This document shows, in pieces, positions 33,077-40,737 of a stretch of DNA of 64,000 nt. The DNA is from Agrococcus sp. HG114 (GTDB lineage Bacteria > Actinomycetota > Actinomycetes > Actinomycetales > Microbacteriaceae). Location: NCBI RefSeq assembly GCF_024723325.1, contig NZ_JANQCH010000001.1, positions 62,001-126,000 of the forward strand, given 5' to 3'. Within the stretch, counting starts at the first letter, position 1, and the number at the start of each line of letters is the position of its first letter. Made by a program: the position numbers and the translations under genes. A model generated the notes under the pieces. That model was given only the letters and a program-made list of their open reading frames with translations. It did no database searches and was not told the DNA's origin.

Positions 33077-34609
33077 ATGGAGTGGGCGGCCTGGCTCGAC
33101 GCCCCGCACGCCGAGCTCGCCCGCCAGGTGCTGCAGCGCGGCACGGCGGCCGTCTTCGCCGTCGCGCTCCTCTCGACGCTGCTGCAGTTCCCCGCGCTGC
33201 TCGGCGAGCACGGGCTGCAGCCGGCCCCGCGCTACATCGCCGCCGGCGGCCTCGACGGCCAGCCGAGCATCTTCCGGTGGCACTACTCCGACCGGTTCCT
33301 GCGCATCCTCTGCCTCGTGTGCATCGCGATCGCGCTCGCCCTCGTCGCGGGGCTGCCGCAAGCGGGGCCGCCGTGGCTCCCGCTGCTCGCGTTCCTCGTG
33401 CTGTGGATCGTCTACCTCTCGATCCTCCCGATCGGCCAGGTCTTCTACGGCTTCGGCTGGGAGCTGCTGCTGTGCGAGGCGGGGTTCCTCGTCGCGTTCC
33501 TCGGCTCGGCGCAGCACGCGCCGCCGACGCTCGCGCTGCTGCTGATCGTCTGGCTCGTGTTCCGGCTCGAGTTCGGCGCCGGCATGATCAAGCTGCGCGG
33601 CGGCCGCGAGTGGCGCGACCTCACCGCGCTCATGTACCACCACGAGACGCAGCCGATGCCGGGGCCGCTCAGCCGCTGGGCGCACCTCGCGCCCGCGTGG
33701 TGGCACCGGCTCGAGGTGATCGGCAACCATGTCGCGCAGCTCGTCGCGCCGTGGGTGCTGCTCGTCGCGGTGCTCGGCTCGGTGGTGGCGGATGCGGTGG
33801 GGGCCGGCGCGCGGGACGGCTCGGCCTCGCTCGTGCTGGCCGCGATCGCGACCGGCGCCGCCGCCATCATGATCCTCACGCAGGGCTGGCTCGTCATCAC
33901 CGGCAACTTCGCGTGGCTCAACTGGATCACGATCGTGCTCGGCTTCGCGGCCGTCGACGATCGCGTCGTCGCGTGGCTGCTGCCCGCCTGGCCGTCGACG
34001 CGGGCCTACGAGCCGACGCCCGTGTGGTTCAGCATCCTCGTCGCCGTCGTCTTCCTCTGGTACGTGTGGCTGTCGATCCCGTCGGTGCGCAACCTCGCGT
34101 CGCGGCGCCAGCTCATGAACGCGTCGTTCAACCGGCTGCGGCTCGCGAACGCCTACGGCGCGTTCGGCACCGTCACGAAGCGCCGTGACGAGATCGTCAT
34201 CGAGGGCACGCTCGCCGATGCGCCGCGCGACGACGACTGGGTCGAGTACGCCTTCAAGGGCAAGCCCGGCGACGTGCGGCGCGTGCCCGGCTGGTTCGCG
34301 CCGTACCACCTGCGGCTCGACTGGCTCATGTGGTTCCTCGCGCTCGGCTCGCACGGCCTGTGGTTCGAGATGCTCCTCGTGCGCCTGCTCGAGGCCGACC
34401 GCCCCACCCTGCGGCTGCTCGCGGGCGACCCGTTCGACGGACGGCGCCCCCGGTGGGTGCGGGCCCGCGTCTACCGGTACCGCTTCGCGACGCGCGCCGA
34501 GCGCCGCGAGACGGGGCAGTGGTGGATGCGCGAGGGCGGCTCGGTGCTCGTGCCGCCGGTGGGTGCGCCACGGCCGAGCTCGGCGGCGGACGAGGGCGAC
34601 CCAGGCTGA
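33077..34609 (+). CDS. Lipase maturation factor (LMF)-family membrane protein
   Basis: 510 aa from the ATG at 33077, with GGGAGG 6 nt upstream. Several hydrophobic segments fill ~25-350. The LMF-type motifs YGFGWELLLCEAGFL and VFRLEFGAGMIKLRGGREWRDLTALMYHHETQPMP (~170-200) are distinctive. The C-terminal soluble part (DDDWVEYAFKGKPGDVRRVPGWFAPYHLRLDWLMWF) matches the family's end. The animal homologue aids lipase folding in the ER; the bacterial function is not known. A chaperone-like or lipid-handling membrane role is inferred from homology only. Confidence 0.78.
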   Translation: MEWAAWLDAPHAELARQVLQRGTAAVFAVALLSTLLQFPALLGEHGLQPAPRYIAAGGLDGQPSIFRWHYSDRFLRILCLVCIAIALALVAGLPQAGPPWLPLLAFLVLWIVYLSILPIGQVFYGFGWELLLCEAGFLVAFLGSAQHAPPTLALLLIVWLVFRLEFGAGMIKLRGGREWRDLTALMYHHETQPMPGPLSRWAHLAPAWWHRLEVIGNHVAQLVAPWVLLVAVLGSVVADAVGAGARDGSASLVLAAIATGAAAIMILTQGWLVITGNFAWLNWITIVLGFAAVDDRVVAWLLPAWPSTRAYEPTPVWFSILVAVVFLWYVWLSIPSVRNLASRRQLMNASFNRLRLANAYGAFGTVTKRRDEIVIEGTLADAPRDDDWVEYAFKGKPGDVRRVPGWFAPYHLRLDWLMWFLALGSHGLWFEMLLVRLLEADRPTLRLLAGDPFDGRRPRWVRARVYRYRFATRAERRETGQWWMREGGSVLVPPVGAPRPSSAADEGDPG

Positions 34610-34727
34610 GTCCGCCCTGCGTCGCGCGCCGCAGCGATCGGCGACCGGCGCTCATCGCGCGCGATCGAGCGGCGCTGCACGTACACCTGCGGGGCGGCCG
34701 CCGATGCGGGGCAGAGCGCGACGGCGG

Positions 34728-35858
34728 CTACCGCTCTCGCTCCGGTGCGCTCGGCGCCGCCGCGTGGTCGATGCGGCTGCGGATCGCGCGCAGCGCGAAG
34801 ACGACCGCGGCGACCCCTGACTCGGGGCGCGCGCGGGTGACCACCTGCTCGTAGAGCGCGTCGATCGCCCGACCCGACGCATCCGACGCCTGCTCGACGC
34901 CGTCGAGCTCCTCCCACGCGCGCAGGTGCTCGGCGAGCCCCTCGACCGCGTCGGCGGCGAGCCGCCGCTCGTCGGCGTCGATGCTCACCTCGACCGGTGT
35001 CGCCCACGCGGCGCCGGCGAGCGCGTCGAGCACGTCGATCGCCCGGTGCACGACCGCCCGGAGCGCCGCGACCGCATCGGCGTCGCGCTCGACGTCGTGC
35101 GGGCGGAAGCGGGCGCGCGGGTTCAGCTTGCGGCTGTCGCGGGCCTCCTGCACCTCGTGGTCGAGCTGCTCGACCCAGCTCTCGAGCTCGGGGCCCCAGG
35201 CAGCCCAGTCCTCGCGCTCGGGCGGCCAGTCGCCGCGCAGGGTCTCGGCGAGCTCGTCGAAGCGGTCGGCGAGGTCGAGCACCGAGGTGTTGATGCGGTC
35301 GTGGGCGGTGCGGTCGCGCAGCGGCGGGCGGGCGAGCGCGTTCACGAGCACGCCGACGACGAGCCCGAGCGTGAACTGGCCGACGTAGCCGAGGGCGTAG
35401 CCGTCGGGGTCGGCGCCGCCGAAGAGGATGACCAGAACCGCTACGACCGGCACGACGCTCGCGCCGATCCCGAGCGTCGCGGCGCCCTGCAGCACGACGC
35501 CGACAGCGCCGATGATGCCGATCTTCGCGAGCGCGGGGATCTCGATCCACAGCATCGAGAGGCCCAGCGCGGCGCCGAGCACGAGGCCGAGCGCCTGCTG
35601 GAAGGCGGCGCGCGCGATCGTGAAGAAGGTCGTGCCGACGGTGATGAACGCGCCGAGCGGTGCCGCGTACGCGTACTCGGCGAGGTCGCCCGGCAGCAGC
35701 GATCCGAGGCCGAGCGCGATCATCGCGGCGAGCGCGGTGCGCACGGCGGTCGCGATGCGGTCGGGCGGGAGCCACCGGTAGAGGGCGCGCTTCGCCTTGG
35801 GCGCCGCCCTCGCGCCGGCGCCGCCGACCGCGTCGGCGAACGAGGAGGTGCGGCCCAT
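34728..35858 (-). CDS. FUSC-family membrane protein (aromatic acid exporter-like)
   Basis: 376 aa from the ATG at 35858. Residues ~35-175 hold about six hydrophobic segments, with TAVRTALAAMIALGLGS and FITVGTTFFTIARAAFQQALGLVLGAALG as in FUSC/AaeB-type proteins. The C-terminal ~200 residues are a charged helical cytoplasmic domain. Related proteins export aromatic acids or other organic anions, but most are untested. A TACCGT box lies 6 nt before the ATG, so the transcript is probably leaderless. Convergent with the LMF-like gene. Confidence 0.75.
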   Translation of the reverse strand: MGRTSSFADAVGGAGARAAPKAKRALYRWLPPDRIATAVRTALAAMIALGLGSLLPGDLAEYAYAAPLGAFITVGTTFFTIARAAFQQALGLVLGAALGLSMLWIEIPALAKIGIIGAVGVVLQGAATLGIGASVVPVVAVLVILFGGADPDGYALGYVGQFTLGLVVGVLVNALARPPLRDRTAHDRINTSVLDLADRFDELAETLRGDWPPEREDWAAWGPELESWVEQLDHEVQEARDSRKLNPRARFRPHDVERDADAVAALRAVVHRAIDVLDALAGAAWATPVEVSIDADERRLAADAVEGLAEHLRAWEELDGVEQASDASGRAIDALYEQVVTRARPESGVAAVVFALRAIRSRIDHAAAPSAPERER

Positions 35859-35864
35859 GCGCTC

Positions 35865-35870
35865 ACGGTA
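35865..35870 (-). promoter_or_regulatory. Leaderless -10 box of the FUSC gene
   Basis: TACCGT (minus strand) ends 6 nt before the ATG at 35858 and no ribosome site is seen. Confidence 0.55.
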
Positions 35871-36069
35871 GCCGCCGCGACTGTCCGCGGGCGCGGCGCT
35901 CGTCGCGCACGGCAGCGCGGGCGGATGCCCGGAGTGCGCATGCGCGAGGGCTCCTTGGGGACGCACCGCGGAGTCCCGCTCGCTTCCCGCCGGCCTAGAC
36001 TCGCGGCCAGCGCGCGCCCGCGCCCGCTGCCTGCCGCCCGCCCCGTGCCCGACCGTCGATGGAGACGCG

Positions 36070-36879
36070 ATGACCGCGACGCATCCGCCCCTCACCGCGG
36101 CGGCGACGTGGTCGGTGCTCGTGCGGGATGCGGCGACCGGTGAGGTGCTGCTCGAGCGCGCGCCCGAGGCGCAGCTGTCGGCTGCGTCGGCGCCGAAGCT
36201 GCTGCTGCTCGTCGCGTGCGCGGTGCTCGCGGAGCGGGGCGAGCTCGACCTCGCGGAGCCGCTCGATCGCTCGCGCGTCGAACCGGTCGGCGACTCAGGT
36301 CTGTGGCAGCACCTCGCCCAGCAGACGCTCGCCGTCGGCGACGCGGCGATGCTCGTCGGCGCCGCGAGCGACAACCTCGCGACGAACGCGCTGCTCGACC
36401 GCATCGGGCTGGATGCGGTCGGTCGCGTCGCCGCGGAGCTCGGCATCCAGGGCGTGCGGCTCCACGACCGCGTGCGCGACGTGCGCCGTGCGGGGGATCC
36501 CCCGCGGCTCGGCACCGCCTCGGCAACCGGACTCGTGGACCTGCTCGCGCGGCTCGAGTCGCGCAGCCTCGGCTCGGCCGCCGCGAGCGAGCGCGTGCTC
36601 GGGTGGATGCGGCACTCGCTCGACCTGAGCATGGTGGCGTCGGCGTTCGGGCTCGATCCGCTGTCGCACGGGGTGGGCGACGCGCGGCCGGCAGTGCTGA
36701 ACAAGACGGGCACCGACGCGGGCGTCCGCGTCGACGCGGGGCTCGTGCGCGGGCGGCGCCGGGTGCTCGCCTACGCGGCACTCGCCAACTGGCCGGCTGC
36801 CGACGCCGCCGGCGTCGCGGGTGTCCTGCGCGACATGCGCACGATCGGCCACGCCGTGGCTGCTGCTCTCGAGGACTAG
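36070..36879 (+). CDS. Class A beta-lactamase-fold serine hydrolase, cytoplasmic
   Basis: 269 aa. Penicillin-binding-type active-site motifs are all present: S40-A-P-K43 (SxxK), S100-D-N102 (SDN) and K212-T-G214 (KTG). The Glu166-type deacylating residue of class A beta-lactamases is not visible: the omega-loop region reads RDVRRAGDPPRLGTASA. No signal peptide is found; the N-terminus is MTATHPPLTA. Thus it probably is not a drug-degrading secreted beta-lactamase. It could be an intracellular esterase/amidase or peptide-binding relative. GGAG precedes the ATG. Confidence 0.75.
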   Translation: MTATHPPLTAAATWSVLVRDAATGEVLLERAPEAQLSAASAPKLLLLVACAVLAERGELDLAEPLDRSRVEPVGDSGLWQHLAQQTLAVGDAAMLVGAASDNLATNALLDRIGLDAVGRVAAELGIQGVRLHDRVRDVRRAGDPPRLGTASATGLVDLLARLESRSLGSAAASERVLGWMRHSLDLSMVASAFGLDPLSHGVGDARPAVLNKTGTDAGVRVDAGLVRGRRRVLAYAALANWPAADAAGVAGVLRDMRTIGHAVAAALED

Positions 36880-36896
36880 TGGCGGAACGAGCAGCT

Positions 36897-36920
36897 GGGC
36901 CGACCCCGGAGGGACGGCCC
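36897..36920 (+). terminator. Possible terminator after the serine hydrolase gene
   Basis: GGGCCG and CGGCCC pair around an inner CCC/GGG, forming an interrupted hairpin 17 nt after the stop. Weak evidence. Confidence 0.35.
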
Positions 36921-36934
36921 CGCTGTTGCTGCGC

Positions 36935-37126
36935 TCATCGCAGCATGCTGAGCGCGAGCGCGTCGAGGGCGCGCTGCTCGCGAGCGGCGACTGCGCGCTC
37001 GTAGGCCTCGGCCTCTCGTCGCAGCGACTCGTCGTGCTGGGGCTTCAGCGCCCAGCGCTCGAGCTGCCGCGATGCGTTCAGCGCGAACCGGCGAGGAGCC
37101 GGCAGCACCAACATCGAGTTCGACAT
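36935..37126 (-). CDS. Small basic protein, 63 aa, unknown
   Basis: 63 aa from the ATG at 37126 (MSNSMLVLPAPRRFALNASR...). The shape, a short hydrophobic start, then a helical charged tail with RREAEAYERAVAAREQRALDAL, resembles small uncharacterised actinobacterial proteins. No domain recognised. The ribosome site is weak (AGAAAG ~8 nt upstream). Two GCGATATCGC palindromes lie 22 and 47 nt upstream of the start, so the gene may be tightly repressed. Not certain to be translated. Confidence 0.45.
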   Translation of the reverse strand: MSNSMLVLPAPRRFALNASRQLERWALKPQHDESLRREAEAYERAVAAREQRALDALALSMLR

Positions 37127-37147
37127 GATGATCTGCTTTCTGGCATG

Positions 37148-37182
37148 GCGATATCGCCCTGTTCGAGGGCGTGCGATATCGC
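37148..37182. promoter_or_regulatory. Duplicated palindrome GCGATATCGC, candidate operator
   Basis: GCGATATCGC occurs at 37148-37157 and again at 37173-37182, centres 25 bp apart. Each is a perfect 10-bp palindrome in a GC-rich sequence where AT-rich cores are rare. Location just upstream of the 63-aa ORF suggests binding by a dimeric repressor. No regulator gene adjoins, so the factor is unknown. Confidence 0.55.
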
Positions 37183-37183
37183 A

Positions 37184-37406
37184 GGATGAATTGCGTGGAG
37201 AATGCGCGCGCGATGGCATCGGAGAATGCATTCGGATGCGCGAGGTGCGGCGGGCGCAGAGCGCTCGGCCCGAGGGCCGGACGCCGTGCGATCGCCGCGC
37301 AGCAGCGTGCGGTGCAAGGAGGAGACGCAGGGCTCAGAAGCCTGCTGTGGCCTGGCGAGTGCAGATCACGGATGACCTGCGAGCCGTCGGCCCGTGCGCT
37401 CCGCCG
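37184..37406. other. Intergenic stretch without a supported gene
   Basis: Within the 866-bp region between the serine hydrolase and gntR, this part shows no convincing gene on either strand: no open frame combines a ribosome site with typical codon bias. It may be the mRNA between the two small ORFs. Confidence 0.5.
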
Positions 37407-37463
37407 CTAGCGGACCCCGCCTGCGAGGAGGGCGTCAGCGGCAATCGTGGTGGTCATGAACAT
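37407..37463 (-). CDS. Possible very short ORF (18 aa) with a strong ribosome site
   Basis: AAAGGAG lies 8 nt before an ATG (37463; a second ATG at 37457), followed by MFMTTTIAADALLAGGVR and a TAG. It is downstream of a good minus-strand promoter and upstream of the 63-aa gene. It may be a leader peptide, or the remnant start of a longer small protein truncated by the stop. Evidence is only the start region. Confidence 0.35.
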   Translation of the reverse strand: MFMTTTIAADALLAGGVR

Positions 37464-37508
37464 CGCGAGCTCTCCTTTCTGCTAGGCGTGGAAGTTCGCG
37501 GTCACGAA

Positions 37509-37536
37509 GGTATAACGACGACACGCCCGAGTGCAA
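37509..37536 (-). promoter_or_regulatory. Candidate promoter for the small-ORF region
   Basis: On the minus strand TTGCAC (37536-37531) and TATACC (37514-37509) are separated by 16 bp. TATACC is unusually AT-rich for this genome. It points at the 18-aa ORF. Confidence 0.5.
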
Positions 37537-37642
37537 GCCCTATCTGGACATTTCTTCGAGCTCGGATGCGCGAGTTCGCTCTGGGGGACATAAGCCTCCG
37601 GAGTCGGCCCTCGCAGCATCCGCCGCTCAGTCGCCCGAGCCG

Positions 37643-37657
37643 ATTGGTTGGACCAAT
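37643..37657. promoter_or_regulatory. GntR/FadR operator 1 (ATTGGT-N3-ACCAAT)
   Basis: ATTGGTTGGACCAAT is a perfect palindrome around 3 bp and lies directly upstream of the -35 of the gntR promoter. The form matches the known PdhR-type consensus of FadR-subfamily regulators. Confidence 0.75.
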
Positions 37658-37658
37658 G

Positions 37659-37687
37659 TTGACAGCCGGCCATCCGTGTCGTAGCGT
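37659..37687 (+). promoter_or_regulatory. Promoter of the gntR / split transketolase operon
   Basis: Consensus -35 TTGACA (37659-37664), 17 bp, TAGCGT (37682-37687). Predicted start ~37694. It is bracketed by the two ATTGGT-N3-ACCAAT sites, a standard repression arrangement. Confidence 0.7.
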
Positions 37688-37694
37688 CCTGCTC

Positions 37695-37709
37695 ATTGGT
37701 CGAACCAAT
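37695..37709. promoter_or_regulatory. GntR/FadR operator 2 (ATTGGT-N3-ACCAAT)
   Basis: ATTGGTCGAACCAAT repeats operator 1 with the same arms and spacer, 52 bp downstream centre to centre, at about +1 to +15 of the predicted transcript. Confidence 0.75.
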
Positions 37710-37745
37710 CCGGTGCGACCGCTCGACGAGGAGAGGAGGGAGCCC

Positions 37746-38459
37746 GTGCACGACACGCTCGAGGCCTTCGCGATGCAGCTCATCGACCTCTCGAACCCCG
37801 AGCCCGACGGCTCCCGGCGCCTCGTCCCCGAGCGCGAGCTCTGCGCGCGCCTCAACGTGAGCCGCGGCGCGCTGCGCGAGCGCCTCTCGCAGCTCGAGTA
37901 CATCGGCGTGCTCTCGCGGCGGCAGGGCCACGGCACCTACCTGCAGGCACCGGGCCCCGATGTCATCCGCACCTACTTCACGACGGTGCGCGCCCTCGGG
38001 TTCCTCGACTCCGCGGCGATCGCCGAGGCCCGCGAGATGCTGGAGACCGTCGTCGCCGTCCAGGCCGCTCGCCGCGCCACCCCTGCGGACGCCGAGCGAC
38101 TGCGACAGCTCGTCGACGAGATGGTCGCGTGCACCGCTGCGGACGACCACGACGCGGCGACGGAGGCCGACCTCGCGTTCCACGCTGGCCTGTTCCGGAT
38201 CGTCGACAACCCCGTCTTCACGATGGTGCACTCCGGCCTCGCGCACGCGCTGCAGCAGGCCATGCACGAGCGCCGCCGCCGCGCGATCGCAGCGGAGTCC
38301 CCCGACGCCGAGGGCCGCACCGCCACCGACACCATCCACTACCCGATCGTCGACGCGATCGCGGCGAACGATCCCGACGCCGCGCGCGACGCGATCCGCA
38401 GGCACTTCGAGATCCACTCGCTCATCACGCTCGACCAAGCCGAGGAGGCCTCCGCGTGA
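37746..38459 (+). CDS. GntR-family regulator, FadR subfamily (FCD domain)
   Basis: 237 aa from the GTG at 37746, with AGGAGG 6 nt upstream. The N-terminal winged HTH (~15-75) contains LVPERELCARLNVSRGALRERLSQLEYIGVLSRRQGHGTYL. The C-terminal FCD effector domain (~90-230) carries metal-type residues: DLAFHAGLFRI and a later H in RRHFEIH. Two PdhR-like palindromes flank its promoter, indicating autorepression and control of the downstream dehydrogenase, transporter and transketolase genes. It ends in an overlap (GTGA) with the dehydrogenase start. The effector is likely an organic acid of this pathway. Confidence 0.88.
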   Translation: MHDTLEAFAMQLIDLSNPEPDGSRRLVPERELCARLNVSRGALRERLSQLEYIGVLSRRQGHGTYLQAPGPDVIRTYFTTVRALGFLDSAAIAEAREMLETVVAVQAARRATPADAERLRQLVDEMVACTAADDHDAATEADLAFHAGLFRIVDNPVFTMVHSGLAHALQQAMHERRRRAIAAESPDAEGRTATDTIHYPIVDAIAANDPDAARDAIRRHFEIHSLITLDQAEEASA

Positions 38460-39322
38460 CCACCAGCTCCCCCGCCGTCTTCGTCGGCCTCGGCGCGATC
38501 GGCTCCCCCATGTCGCAGCGGCTGGCGGCCGCAGGCTTCGGCGTGACCGGCGTCGATCCCTTCGAGGTCGCTCGCGAGCGCGCCGAGCAGGCCGGCATCC
38601 GCGCCGTCGCGTCGATCGCCGAGGCCCCCGCCGAGGGTCCGGTCATCGTCATGGTCGCCACCCCCGACCAGCTCGACGCGCTCGTCGACGAGGCGACCGC
38701 AGCATCCGTCGCCGCCGGGCGCGTCTGGGTCGTCATGTCGACCGTGGGGCCGGATGCGGTGCGGCGCGCGGGCGAGCGGCTGACGACCGCGGGCGCCCGG
38801 GTCGTCGACGCGCCGGTCACCGGCGGCGTCGCGCGCGCGGTCACGGGCGAGCTCATCGTCTTCGCGGCCGGCGCCGACGCGGAGCTCGCCGAGGTCGCAC
38901 CGCTGCTCGCGCCGCTCGGCACCGTGCGCGTCGTCGGCTCGGAGCTCGGCCAGGGGCAGGCGATCAAGGTCGTCAACCAGCACCTGTGCTCCGTGCACAT
39001 CGTCGCGGCCGCGGAGGCGCTCGCGCTCGGCGAGGCGCTCGGGCTCGAGAAGGCGGATGTGCTCGACCTCGTCGCGGGCGGCGCCGCCGGCAGCTGGATG
39101 CTCTCGGACCGCGGGCCCCGCATGCTCCTCGGCACCGATGCGCCCGTGACGAGCACGGTCGGCATCTTCGTGAAGGACTCCGGCCTCGTCGCGGAGGCGG
39201 CCGAGTCCGTCGGCGCCGCCGTCCCGGTCCTCGCCGCAGCCCGTGAGCGCTACCTGCTCGCCGCATCCGCCGGCCTCGAGCGCCGCGACGACAGCCGCGT
39301 GATCGAGACCTACCAGCACTAG
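38456..39322 (+). CDS. NAD-dependent beta-hydroxyacid dehydrogenase (3-HIBADH/LtnD-like)
   Basis: 288 aa from a GTG preceded by GAGGAGG, 4 nt overlap with gntR. The N-terminal Rossmann motif FVGLGAIGSPMSQRLAAAG is at ~9-27, the substrate signature DAPVTGGVARAVTGEL at ~120 and the catalytic Lys region GQGQAIKVVNQHL at ~165. The family oxidises 3-hydroxy acids; the sub-branch resembles L-threonate and other sugar-acid 2- or 3-dehydrogenases. In this operon it would make the keto substrate of the transketolase-like pair. Exact substrate unknown. Confidence 0.84.
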   Translation: MTTSSPAVFVGLGAIGSPMSQRLAAAGFGVTGVDPFEVARERAEQAGIRAVASIAEAPAEGPVIVMVATPDQLDALVDEATAASVAAGRVWVVMSTVGPDAVRRAGERLTTAGARVVDAPVTGGVARAVTGELIVFAAGADAELAEVAPLLAPLGTVRVVGSELGQGQAIKVVNQHLCSVHIVAAAEALALGEALGLEKADVLDLVAGGAAGSWMLSDRGPRMLLGTDAPVTSTVGIFVKDSGLVAEAAESVGAAVPVLAAARERYLLAASAGLERRDDSRVIETYQH

Positions 39323-39337
39323 TCCCCCATCCGACGT

Positions 39338-39357
39338 CCGCCGGCAGCAGCCGGCGG
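39338..39357 (+). other. Hairpin inside the split transketolase operon
   Basis: CCGCCGGC-AGCA-GCCGGCGG is a perfect 8-bp stem with a tetraloop, 15 nt after the dehydrogenase stop and 54 nt before the transporter start. It may tune the ratio of distal gene expression or protect a processed mRNA end. Confidence 0.5.
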
Positions 39358-39411
39358 CGATCCGTGGTGCCGCGATCGCGGCGCCGCTCCCAGACGCTTC
39401 GAGGAGGAAGC

Positions 39412-40737
39412 ATGTCCAGCAGCTCGCCTGCGGTCGCGGCCAAGCGCGACAACCCCGCGAAGGTCTCCTTCGCATCGATGATCGGCACGGCCGTCGAGTC
39501 GTACGACTCCTTCATCTACGGCACGGCCGCCGCCGCCTACTTCGGCACGGTGTTCTTCCACGCCGAGAACGAGTTCGTCGGCGTCCTCGCGTCGTTCGCG
39601 TCGCTCGCGGTCGGCTTCCTGTTCCGCCCGCTCGGCGGCTACCTGGCCGGGCACTTCGGCGACCGCATCGGCCGCAAGGCCGTGCTGCTCTGGTCGCTCA
39701 TCATCATGGGCGTCGCGACCATGGCGATCGGCATGCTGCCGACCTACGCGGTCGTGGGCATCGCGGCGCCGATCATGCTCATCCTCCTGCGCATCATCCA
39801 GGGCATCGCGTTCGGCGCCGAGTGGGGCGGCGCGGTGCTCATGGCCGTCGAGCACGCCCCCGCGCGCCGTCGCGGCTTCTTCGGCGCCGTGCCGCAGATC
39901 GGCATCCCCGCCGGTCTGCTGCTCGCGAACGGCACGATCCTCGCGACGAGCGGCCTGCCCGGCGACTGGGCCTGGCGCGTGCCCTTCCTGCTGTCGATCG
40001 TCATGGTCGCGATCGGCTTCTTCATCCGCCTCAAGATCTCGGAGTCGCCCGCGTTCGAGAACGTGAAGGCGGCAGGCGAGATCCGTCGCCAGCCGGCGCT
40101 TGACGTCATCCGCACCGAGTGGCGGTCGATCCTGCGCATCATCGCGCTGCGCCTCGCCGAGACGGGCGGCTACTACGTGACGACCGCGTTCGCGCTCTCC
40201 TACGTCGTGCTCGCCGGCATCACCGACAAGAACGACGTGCTCATCGGCACGCTCGTCGGCTCGGCGCTCGGGCTCGGCAGCCACCTCGCGTTCGGCGCCC
40301 TCAGCGACCGCATCGGCCGCAAGCGCGTCTTCCTCATCGGCTCCGTCTTCACGATCCTGTTCGGCATCCCGATGTTCCTGCTCATCAACACCGGCTCGCT
40401 CATCATGGTGATCGTCGCCGTCGCACTCGCGCTGCTGCTGAGCCACGACCCGATCTTCGCCGTCGAGTCGAGCTGGTTCTCCGAGCTCTTCCCCGCCCAC
40501 CTGCGCACCTCGGGCATCTCGCTCGGCTACAACGGCGCATCCATCGTCGCCGGCCTGCTGCCGTTCATCGCGACCGCGCTGTTCGGCTGGATCGGGTGGA
40601 TGGGCCCCGCGCTGCTGTTCGTCGCGCTCGGCGTGATCTCGACGCTCGCAGCGCTCAGCGCTCGCGAGACGGCGCCTGCGATCGTCGGCGACGCCGCTCC
40701 CGCGACGACCGCATCGAGCGAGCGGGTGCTCGCATGA
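39412..40737 (+). CDS. MFS transporter, metabolite:H+ symporter (MHS) family
   Basis: 441 aa, 12 membrane segments. MIGTAVESYDSFIYGT, LAGHFGDRIGRKAVLL and IAFGAEWGGAVLM are MHS hallmarks, and the protein has the same length and layout as the transporter at 4442-5767. A likely proton-coupled importer of the organic-acid substrate of the operon. GAGGAGG lies before the ATG; the end overlaps the next gene by 4 nt. Confidence 0.86.
   Translation: MSSSSPAVAAKRDNPAKVSFASMIGTAVESYDSFIYGTAAAAYFGTVFFHAENEFVGVLASFASLAVGFLFRPLGGYLAGHFGDRIGRKAVLLWSLIIMGVATMAIGMLPTYAVVGIAAPIMLILLRIIQGIAFGAEWGGAVLMAVEHAPARRRGFFGAVPQIGIPAGLLLANGTILATSGLPGDWAWRVPFLLSIVMVAIGFFIRLKISESPAFENVKAAGEIRRQPALDVIRTEWRSILRIIALRLAETGGYYVTTAFALSYVVLAGITDKNDVLIGTLVGSALGLGSHLAFGALSDRIGRKRVFLIGSVFTILFGIPMFLLINTGSLIMVIVAVALALLLSHDPIFAVESSWFSELFPAHLRTSGISLGYNGASIVAGLLPFIATALFGWIGWMGPALLFVALGVISTLAALSARETAPAIVGDAAPATTASSERVLA

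Noticed and set aside
34610-34727. Inverted-repeat-like GC tracts between the LMF and FUSC genes as a terminator
   Set aside because: Only short and imperfect pairings were visible; not enough to call.
36070-36879. Calling the serine hydrolase an antibiotic resistance beta-lactamase
   Set aside because: No export signal and no visible Glu166 equivalent.
37127-37231. Longer N-terminus (98 aa) of the 63-aa small protein
   Set aside because: It would run through both palindromes and has no ribosome site; the internal ATG at 37126 is more natural.
37125-37745. Upstream in-frame extension of the GntR regulator
   Set aside because: It would cover the promoter and both operators; AGGAGG sits 6 nt before the GTG at 37746 and the HTH begins at normal distance from it.
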